A stretch of DNA of 5,541 bases from Anaerolineaceae bacterium UBA4081 (GTDB lineage Bacteria; Chloroflexota; Anaerolineae; Anaerolineales; Anaerolineaceae). The notes beneath the pieces are model-generated. The model saw only the letters and a list, made by a program, of their open reading frames with translations, ran no database searches and had not been told where the DNA came from. Below are positions 1-4,805 of the stretch, piece after piece. The DNA is taken from assembly GCA_002383615.1 (NCBI GenBank), contig DFYN01000017.1:5663-11203 (forward strand), in the 5' to 3' direction. Numbering within the stretch: position 1 is the stretch's first letter; every line of letters begins with the position of its first letter. A program made the translations under genes and the position numbers.

Positions 1-551
1 TGAAGATCCAGCATCCAGGCTATCAATGCGCGCTGCAAGCGGGCGCCAGCGCCGCTGAGGACATAGAAACGAGAACCAGCCACCTTGGTGCCGCGCTCAA
101 AATCAATGATACCCAGGGCGGGTCCCAATTCCCAATGCGGTTTGGGGGTAAAGCCGAGGTCTTTGACATTCCCGACGGTGCGCAGGACCACATTCTCGCT
201 GTCATCCGCACCGGGCGGCGTGGAAGGGTCTGGGATGTTGGGAATGGACGCGACCAGGGCGGTCAGTTCAGCTTCCACCTGGCGTACCTGCTCGTCCAGC
301 GCAGCAATCTGGTCGCCCACCAGGCGCATGGAGTCAATTTTCAGTTGTCGTTCGGCAGGGTCTTTAAGCTGGCTGATTTGCTTGGAGACGATATTGCGCT
401 CACTCTTGAGTTCATCCGCCTGCACCAGCAAACCGCGCCGGCGGGTATCCAGTACCTGGGCGGCATCGACGACCTGGGTGTCCATGTGGCGGATGGTTAA
501 TGCTGCGCGAACCTGGTCAGGGTGCTCACGAATTAAGGTGATGTCAAGCAT
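1..551 (-). CDS. serS: Seryl-tRNA synthetase, N-terminal part (cut by window edge)
   Basis: Charges tRNA-Ser with serine in the cytoplasm. Only the first 183 residues are in the window; the class-II catalytic motifs 2 and 3 lie beyond the left edge. The start MLDITLIREHPDQV is typical of bacterial SerRS. Residues about 28-100 are rich in charged and heptad-spaced hydrophobic residues and form the long antiparallel coiled-coil arm that grips the tRNA-Ser variable arm. The linker SIPNIPDPS (102-110) follows. Then come the family signatures HWELG (139-143), DFERGTKVAGSRFY (150-163) and the start of the motif 1 helix, GARLQRAL (169-176). The start is fixed by an ideal AGGAGG four bases upstream. 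Transcription is controlled by the serine T-box leader described separately. No frameshift or odd residue is seen in the visible part. The identification rests on several family-specific blocks and is very secure. Confidence 0.97.
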   Translation of the reverse strand, partial: MLDITLIREHPDQVRAALTIRHMDTQVVDAAQVLDTRRRGLLVQADELKSERNIVSKQISQLKDPAERQLKIDSMRLVGDQIAALDEQVRQVEAELTALVASIPNIPDPSTPPGADDSENVVLRTVGNVKDLGFTPKPHWELGPALGIIDFERGTKVAGSRFYVLSGAGARLQRALIAWMLDL

Positions 552-555
552 GGTT

Positions 556-561
556 CCTCCT
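556..561 (-). promoter_or_regulatory. serS ribosome binding site
   Basis: On the minus strand this reads AGGAGG, a full match to the anti-Shine-Dalgarno sequence, four bases before the serS ATG (551-549). It lies downstream of the T-box terminator, so it is transcribed only when the leader is read through. Confidence 0.9.
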
Positions 562-590
562 GGACGGTTATTCGTAGGTGTTAGCCAACG

Positions 591-628
591 ATAAAAAGAA
601 TACCCCCTCGCATTGCAGGACGAGGGGG
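591..628 (-). terminator. T-box intrinsic terminator ahead of serS
   Basis: The minus-strand RNA forms an 8-bp stem, CCCCCUCG (628-621) with CGAGGGGG (610-603), with a 10-base loop. It is followed by a U-rich run UUCUUUUUAU (600-591). Its 5' arm overlaps the 3' strand of the T-box antiterminator (624-614), so the two structures exclude each other. This is the regulated terminator of the leader. Confidence 0.95.
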
Positions 629-846
629 CGCTCGTGGTGCCACCTGCATTCGCCGCCGGAAAAGGCGACCTTGGGGATGGCGGTAACGGTGCCAACCGGC
701 TCCCTTATGACTCATTTAAGCCTCTGCGAGAGCAACCCGCCATGTGACTGGCGCCGGGATGGATGTTCGTGATGTCAGGCTGGCTCGCAGCAACCGCCAG
801 CTCTCTGGGCTGAGCATCAGGGAAGAATTCCCGGGCAGGGTTTGTT
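591..846 (-). promoter_or_regulatory. Serine T-box riboswitch leader of serS
   Basis: This leader RNA senses uncharged tRNA-Ser and decides between termination and read-through into serS. The basal Stem I helix pairs CCGGGA (834-829) with UCCCGG (759-754). An inner helix pairs GAUG and UCAG with CUGA and CAUC. The apical AGAGAG bulge (806-801) is followed by a CUGGC/GCCAG stem (800-796 with 784-780) that closes a distal loop GGUUGCUGCGA, the usual T-box Stem I layout. The putative specifier UCC (763-761, a serine codon) is followed by the customary purine, A760. The T-box bulge is UGGCACC (642-636). Its UGGC can pair with a GCCA tRNA 3' end, fitting the G73 discriminator of bacterial tRNA-Ser. 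The antiterminator pairs UGCAGG (648-643) with CCUGCA (619-614) and ACGAG (635-631) with CUCGU (624-620). The 5' end is inferred from the promoter. The class is certain; the specifier choice is likely. Confidence 0.95.
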
Positions 847-852
847 AGGGAA

Positions 853-880
853 ATTATACGCCGGAGAAGGGTCCTGTCAA
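853..880 (-). promoter_or_regulatory. Sigma-70-type promoter of serS
   Basis: On the minus strand a consensus -35 box TTGACA (880-875) is followed by a 16-base spacer and a consensus -10 box TATAAT (858-853). Transcription would start near 847-845, just ahead of T-box Stem I. Both boxes match the consensus at 6 of 6 positions, as expected for a strong promoter whose output is throttled downstream by a riboswitch. Confidence 0.92.
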
Positions 881-897
881 TGCTTGCAGGATGTCAC

Positions 898-927
898 TTG
901 ACGCGGTTAATCGCCATATGCTACACT
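898..927 (+). promoter_or_regulatory. Putative divergent promoter of the DUF62-ECF operon
   Basis: A -35-like TTGACG (898-903) is followed by an 18-base spacer and a -10-like TACACT (922-927). A TG dinucleotide at 919-920 gives the extended -10 form TGCTACACT. The start point would fall near 934, leaving a leader of only about 20 bases with no room for a riboswitch. The -35 box lies 17 bases from the -35 box of serS, so the two promoters stand back to back. It is weaker than the serS promoter and is assigned by pattern only. Confidence 0.7.
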
Positions 928-943
928 GATTTCAGTCCATTTT

Positions 944-950
944 GGGAGGG
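944..950 (+). promoter_or_regulatory. Ribosome binding site selecting a TTG start
   Basis: GGGAGGG lies four bases before TTG 955 and is the only good Shine-Dalgarno match near the beginning of the first hydrolase gene. An upstream in-frame ATG at 880 has no such site and lies upstream of the predicted transcription start. Its extra 25 residues resemble nothing in the family. The TTG start gives a protein whose N-terminus fits known DUF62 proteins. Confidence 0.8.
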
Positions 951-954
951 TTCA

Positions 955-1752
955 TTGCGTTTGATATCGCTTCTAACCGACTTTGGTTTACAGGACGGTT
1001 ATGTGGGTGTGATGAAAGGCGTCATCTGGAAAATTGATCCGCAGGTTGATATTGTCGATATCACACACGCCATTTCACCGCAAAATATCCAACAGGGTGC
1101 TTTATCCCTTGGCAGGGTCCATTCCCACTTCCCGGATGAGACGATCTTTATTGTCATCGTTGACCCCGGTGTGGGTACTGAGCGGCGCTGTATTGCCGCC
1201 CAATTGGGAAAGCAATACTTTGTGGGACCTGATAACGGATTAATAACCCTCATGCTTGAGCAATGTGAGGCGAGTGGTGGGTATGTTCAGGTTATCCATT
1301 TAACCAACCCGCGCTATTGGTTGCCAGAACCGAGTAAAGTATTTCACGGGCGGGATATTTTCTCGCCTGTGGCAGCGCATCTTGCCATGGGCGTACCACT
1401 GGCTGAGATGGGTGAACCAATTACAGATGTCATCCGGTTGATTCTGCCGAAACCAGAACGAACCCGTAAAGGTTACCGCGGTGAAGTGACTTCGGTAGAC
1501 ACGTTCGGCAACCTGGAAACGAATTTACTTCGGGAGCATCTGACTTCGTTGGGCAGCCGTTTGGAAATTCGCGTGGCGGGTCAGGTGATCTCAGGGATGG
1601 TCGAAGCGTTTGGTGACCGACCGATTGGCGAGTTGGTAGCGCTTTATGGAACCCACGACGACTTGATGATTTCAGTCGTAAACGGGAGTGCAGCCAGATT
1701 ATTGGGGACAAATATTGGTGTCGGTACGGAAGTTGAGGTTTACGCGAAATGA
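955..1752 (+). CDS. DUF62-family S-adenosylmethionine hydrolase (copy 1)
   Basis: Member of the SAM hydroxide adenosyltransferase family, which uses water to split S-adenosylmethionine into adenosine and methionine in the cytoplasm. From TTG 955 it has 265 residues, the normal size. The N-terminal domain carries LLTDFG (6-11; D9 matches the ribose-binding Asp of fluorinase), VDPGVGTERR (69-78), VGPDNG (90-95) and VFHGRDIF (129-136). D70, R77 and H131 match the Asp-Arg-His triad that marks the hydrolases and is absent from fluorinase and chlorinase. The C-terminal domain has VDTFGNLETNL (181-191), with the Asn (N186) expected to touch adenine, and VVNGSAARLLG (241-251). Where many relatives have Ser-Ser-Gly or Ser-Arg-Gly near the methionine carboxylate, this copy has THD (233-235). 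It is first in a five-gene operon and its stop overlaps the next start. An alternative start is TTG 961. Family is certain; the real substrate is not. Confidence 0.93.
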   Translation: MRLISLLTDFGLQDGYVGVMKGVIWKIDPQVDIVDITHAISPQNIQQGALSLGRVHSHFPDETIFIVIVDPGVGTERRCIAAQLGKQYFVGPDNGLITLMLEQCEASGGYVQVIHLTNPRYWLPEPSKVFHGRDIFSPVAAHLAMGVPLAEMGEPITDVIRLILPKPERTRKGYRGEVTSVDTFGNLETNLLREHLTSLGSRLEIRVAGQVISGMVEAFGDRPIGELVALYGTHDDLMISVVNGSAARLLGTNIGVGTEVEVYAK

Positions 1753-2534
1753 CAGTGATTAGCATGACCACAGATTTTGGGGCTGGCGACCATGAGGTAG
1801 GGGTGATGCGCGGTGTGATATATCGCATTGCACCTCAGGCGAAGCTGGCAGACCTCTCTCACGATATTCCACCTCAAGATATCTTGGAGGGTGCACTGAT
1901 ACTCTCACAGGCAGCGTCTTACTTCCCACCAGGCACAGTTCATTTGGCGGTGATCGACCCTGGTGTGGGGACTGCCCGCCGTCCGATTGCCGGCAGGGTG
2001 GGAGATTCGTTTTTTGTTGGACCGGACAACGGGCTATTTTCCCTCCTATGGGAACTAGCAGAAGAACAAAGGAAGCCAATCGAAGTTTTTCATTTGGATA
2101 ATCCAGACTATTGGCTCCCTGTCGTCAGTCGCGTGTTTCACGGACGCGATATCTTCGCACCTGTGGCTGCTCATTTGGCGAATGGCGTTGCGTTGGAGGC
2201 GATTGGGAAAGCCATAACTGATCCTGTCAGGATTGTGGTACCAAAGCCAACAAAAACCGACCACGGATGGCAGGCGGAAGTTATTTCGGTGGATGCCTTT
2301 GGAACGCTCAACCTTAACCTGCGGGCAGATCAACTTACAGGTAATCGGGTAACGGCTTTGATAAATGGCAAGAAAATAACGGATTTTGTTAAAACTTTTG
2401 GAGAGCGTCCGGCAGGAACAGCAGTGCTGATGATTGATTCGTCCGGTTGGTTGTCCATTGCCATCGTTAATGGCAGCGCAGCCGCCCGGTTGGGCGCTAA
2501 AAATCGTACACCGGTCGAGATTGTTTGCGAATGA
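1749..2534 (+). CDS. DUF62-family S-adenosylmethionine hydrolase paralogue (copy 2)
   Basis: A 261-residue paralogue of the preceding protein, alignable without gaps through about residue 191; by hand count 31 of the first 60 residues are identical. It keeps TDFG (8-11), IDPGVGTARR (69-78), VGPDNG (90-95) and VFHGRDIF (129-136), so the hydrolase triad D70, R77, H131 is intact. It differs in the C-terminal domain. The adenine-contact Asn of the FGN motif is Thr (T186 in VDAFGTLNLNL), while the SSG turn (231-233) lost in copy 1 is present. In the first loop the usual DxYVG is DHEVG (14-18). ATG 1749 overlaps the TGA of copy 1 (ATGA), and GAGG at 1735-1738 may assist, so translation is probably coupled. 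It is likely active as a SAM- or nucleoside-processing enzyme, alone or with copy 1. Adenosyl chlorinase/fluorinase activity is unlikely because the triad is present. Confidence 0.92.
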   Translation: MTVISMTTDFGAGDHEVGVMRGVIYRIAPQAKLADLSHDIPPQDILEGALILSQAASYFPPGTVHLAVIDPGVGTARRPIAGRVGDSFFVGPDNGLFSLLWELAEEQRKPIEVFHLDNPDYWLPVVSRVFHGRDIFAPVAAHLANGVALEAIGKAITDPVRIVVPKPTKTDHGWQAEVISVDAFGTLNLNLRADQLTGNRVTALINGKKITDFVKTFGERPAGTAVLMIDSSGWLSIAIVNGSAAARLGAKNRTPVEIVCE

Positions 2535-4156
2535 ACGATGCAACCGCATTACCATTGGTTGTTGAGAATTTGACGTTCCGCTACAAGCGGCGTGAAACGC
2601 CCCAAATTGCAGATATCTCATTTGAAGTCCATCCCGGCGAAGTGATGTTGATTGCTGGCGCAAGTGGCTGCGGCAAGACAACTTTAATGCGCTGTATCAA
2701 TGGCTTAATTCCCTACACCTACTCGGGAGAAATGAGCGGGTCTATCCGCCTGTTTGGCAAATCGGTGCTGGACCTTAGCATGGCAGAGTTGTCCCAGACC
2801 ATTGGCACCATGCTGCAAGATCCGGAACGCCAAATTGTGGGTAGTTATGTCTTGAATGAAGTCGCTTTTGGATTGGAAAACCTGGGCATCCCCCGCCCGG
2901 AAATATTGCGGCGAGTCGATGAAACCCTGGACAAACTGGGCATCCTTCATCTGAGGGATCGGGAAACCTTCAGCATTTCAGGCGGAGAAAAGCAGAAGTT
3001 GGCGTTGGCTGGGGTGCTCGCCATGCAACCCCGCATCCTGTTGTTGGATGAACCGCTTGCCAACCTGGACCCCATGTCTGCACGGGAAGCCCTGCAGGTG
3101 TTCCGCAGCCTGGCAGATGAGGGGATATCGGTCATGATTGTTGAACATCGGGTCGAAGACGTGCTATCTATTGCGCCTGATGTGGTGTTATATATGGAGG
3201 ACGGTCACATCGTTCATGCAGGCACGGTAGCAGAGGTTATGGAAGTGGTGGATTACACCCGCATCAAACTGCCGGCAGAAATAGTGGAACGGCGGGCGAG
3301 AGGGAAGCCTGCTGAAGCGTTCACACCGGCTTTGCAGCGGACAACAGGCGACACGCTGGTCAGTTTTGAAAACGCCAGCTTCCGCTATGGACCGGAGATG
3401 CCGGATGTGTTGCATGACCTGAACTTTAACATCCACCAGGGTGACATTATTGCCATCCTGGGTCATAATGGCGCTGGCAAGACCACCCTGGTTAAGCATG
3501 CATTGGGATTACTGAAACCTACCCAGGGCAGGGTGCTCTTGGAAGGCAAGGACACCCGCGAGATGTCGGTCGCGCAGGCTGCCCATACGGTAGGCTATGT
3601 GTTCCAGAGCCCCAGCCAGATGTTATTTGCGCCCAGTGTTGAGGAAGAGTTGACCTTTGGTCCCAAGAATCTGGGTATGCCGACGGAGGACATCCACAGG
3701 AATGTGGATTGGGCGGTTCACACCGTCCACATGGAAACAGACCTGCAAACACCACCCCTGGCGCTCTCGTTCGGGCAGCAAAAACGGGTCAGTATTGCGG
3801 CGGTTCTGGCAATGCGCTCGCGTATCCTGGTGATGGACGAACCCACTGCTGGACAGGATTACTGGAACTACCTGGCGTTTATGGACGCCATTCTGATGAT
3901 GCCTGGCTTTGATGCGGTGCTGTTCATCACCCATGATGTGGATTTAGCGGTGATTTACGCCAACCGGGTGCTGCTGGTGTACGATGGATGTATCCTGGCG
4001 GACGGAACGCCGCAGGATGTCCTGGCTGATGAAGATCGTTTGCGCCGCAGCCGAGTGCTGCCCACCTCGCTGCTGCGCCTCAACCGCGCGGTTTTCCCTC
4101 GAACCGGGAAGTATATGCGTGCGGAATCCATAGCCCATCAACTGGACGGGCATTAG
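2531..4156 (+). CDS. ECF transporter fused double ATPase (EcfA-EcfA' in one chain)
   Basis: Cytoplasmic motor of an energy-coupling factor importer with two ABC ATPase domains in one 541-residue chain, similar in layout to YkoD. Domain 1 (about 8-245) has Walker A GASGCGKT (43-50), Q-loop Gln96, signature ISGGEKQ (149-155), Walker B ILLLDEP (169-175), D-loop NLD (178-180) and switch His206. A linker of about 30 residues follows. Domain 2 (about 275-510) has Walker A GHNGAGKT (311-318), Q-loop Gln359, signature LSFGQQKR (412-419), Walker B ILVMDEP (432-438), D-loop at 440-443 and His468. All catalytic residues are present, so both composite sites could hydrolyse ATP; Phe for the first Gly in the second signature is a deviation. 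Start ATG 2531 shares ATGA with the stop of hydrolase copy 2. An in-frame TTG at 2525 is possible but less likely. Upstream ribosome-binding sequence is weak, so translation probably depends on coupling. The next gene starts after 44 bases. Confidence 0.95.
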   Translation: MNDATALPLVVENLTFRYKRRETPQIADISFEVHPGEVMLIAGASGCGKTTLMRCINGLIPYTYSGEMSGSIRLFGKSVLDLSMAELSQTIGTMLQDPERQIVGSYVLNEVAFGLENLGIPRPEILRRVDETLDKLGILHLRDRETFSISGGEKQKLALAGVLAMQPRILLLDEPLANLDPMSAREALQVFRSLADEGISVMIVEHRVEDVLSIAPDVVLYMEDGHIVHAGTVAEVMEVVDYTRIKLPAEIVERRARGKPAEAFTPALQRTTGDTLVSFENASFRYGPEMPDVLHDLNFNIHQGDIIAILGHNGAGKTTLVKHALGLLKPTQGRVLLEGKDTREMSVAQAAHTVGYVFQSPSQMLFAPSVEEELTFGPKNLGMPTEDIHRNVDWAVHTVHMETDLQTPPLALSFGQQKRVSIAAVLAMRSRILVMDEPTAGQDYWNYLAFMDAILMMPGFDAVLFITHDVDLAVIYANRVLLVYDGCILADGTPQDVLADEDRLRRSRVLPTSLLRLNRAVFPRTGKYMRAESIAHQLDGH

Positions 4157-4189
4157 ACCTGACCAGGTGGGATCATCAATCTTATCCAG

Positions 4190-4195
4190 AGGAGG
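4190..4195 (+). promoter_or_regulatory. Ribosome binding site of ecfS
   Basis: A perfect AGGAGG lies five bases before ATG 4201. It is much stronger than the sites of the coupled upstream genes, so the S-component is probably translated independently and at a higher rate than the ATPase. Confidence 0.88.
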
Positions 4196-4200
4196 ATCAG

Positions 4201-4746
4201 ATGAAAAAAGGTTTGTGGAAGTTCGGAACTCGGGAAGTGGTGTACTCTGCCATCGGCGCTGCATTGTACGGCTTGCTGGCATTTGCGACCAACTTCCTGC
4301 AATTGCCTGCGGCTGGTAATGTCGCCATTCGCCCGGCTGTGGCAATCCCCATGTTCTTTGGTATTGCCTTCGGTCCCGTTGTGGGTTTCATCACGGGCTT
4401 TTTGGGCAACATCATTGGCGACCTGCTATCCGGCTATGGCTTTTGGGTTTGGTGGGATTTGGGCAATGGTTTGATTGGTCTGGTGATGGGTTTGTTCTTG
4501 CCCCTCATGTCCAATTACAAAGCCTTCAAAGATATCATCTTCGCCGAAATCGGTGTGGTGGTCTCTTCTGCAATTGGCATGGGCTTGGCATCCATCTCTG
4601 AGATGTGGGTATCTGGACTGGATTTTGCTGCTGCCTTTACTGCCAATTTCCTGCCGGCGTTTATCACGGATGTCGTGATGGGCTTAATTTTGGTACCCAT
4701 CCTGATGGTCGCATACAGCGCGGTCATCTCGCGCTCAGGACGTTAA
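4201..4746 (+). CDS. ECF transporter substrate-binding membrane protein (S-component), substrate unknown
   Basis: Integral membrane protein of 181 residues, the usual size of an EcfS subunit. It would capture a vitamin-like or other micronutrient outside the membrane and topple to release it when docked on EcfT. The sequence has about six hydrophobic segments (roughly 13-33, 45-60, 61-77, 86-103, 110-131, 152-175). Helix 1 contains SAIGAALYG (16-24), with small residues A17 and A21 spaced like the AxxxA contact surface S-components use to dock on EcfT. The central part, RPAVAIP (44-50) followed by glycine-rich FGPVVGFITGFLGNIIGD (57-74), is typical of this superfamily. WVWWD (82-86) could line the binding pocket. 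It lies between the ATPase and EcfT genes of a dedicated, one-substrate (group I) ECF system. I cannot assign it to a named family such as RibU, ThiT or YkoE. The SAM hydrolase neighbours hint at an adenosyl, sulfonium or nucleoside ligand, but that is inference. Confidence 0.88.
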   Translation: MKKGLWKFGTREVVYSAIGAALYGLLAFATNFLQLPAAGNVAIRPAVAIPMFFGIAFGPVVGFITGFLGNIIGDLLSGYGFWVWWDLGNGLIGLVMGLFLPLMSNYKAFKDIIFAEIGVVVSSAIGMGLASISEMWVSGLDFAAAFTANFLPAFITDVVMGLILVPILMVAYSAVISRSGR

Positions 4747-4759
4747 GGTTCTCATTCAG

Positions 4760-4793
4760 CCTAATTCAGGTGGGGCAACCCGCCTGAATTAGG
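4760..4793 (+). repeat. 15-bp inverted repeat with GCAA tetraloop between ecfS and ecfT
   Basis: The arms CCTAATTCAGG (4760-4770) and CCTGAATTAGG (4783-4793) are perfect reverse complements. In RNA the stem continues through a U-G wobble (4771 with 4782) and three G-C pairs (4772-4774 with 4779-4781), closing on the GNRA tetraloop GCAA (4775-4778). No U-run follows, so it is not a standard intrinsic terminator. It ends only one base before the GGGAG ribosome-binding match (4795-4799) of ecfT. A role in mRNA stability, processing or tuning of ecfT translation is likely. Confidence 0.85.
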
Positions 4794-4805
4794 TGGGAGC
4801 AAGCC

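Noticed and set aside
85..594. Long plus-strand open frames at 85-594 and 135-500
   Set aside because: They lie opposite the serS coding region, whose minus-strand translation matches SerRS in several blocks. Their own products are low-complexity and have no family motif.
578..772. Small plus-strand open frame of 64 residues
   Set aside because: It covers the T-box terminator, antiterminator and Stem I on the opposite strand. It has no ribosome binding site and its product has no recognisable feature.
880..954. N-terminal extension of hydrolase copy 1 from ATG 880
   Set aside because: The ATG is upstream of the predicted transcription start, has no Shine-Dalgarno site, and its residues are unlike the family. 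The TTG at 955 has a strong site at proper spacing.
955..2534. Fluorinase or chlorinase function for the DUF62 proteins
   Set aside because: Both keep the Asp-Arg-His triad of the water-using hydrolases. Neither has the insertion between motif VDPGVGT and VGPDNG that fluorinase shows, and there is no halometabolite gene nearby.
4760..4805. Intrinsic terminator between ecfS and ecfT
   Set aside because: The stem is strong but is followed by GGTGGGAGC-type sequence with no T-run, and ecfT, a needed partner of the same transporter, starts directly after it.
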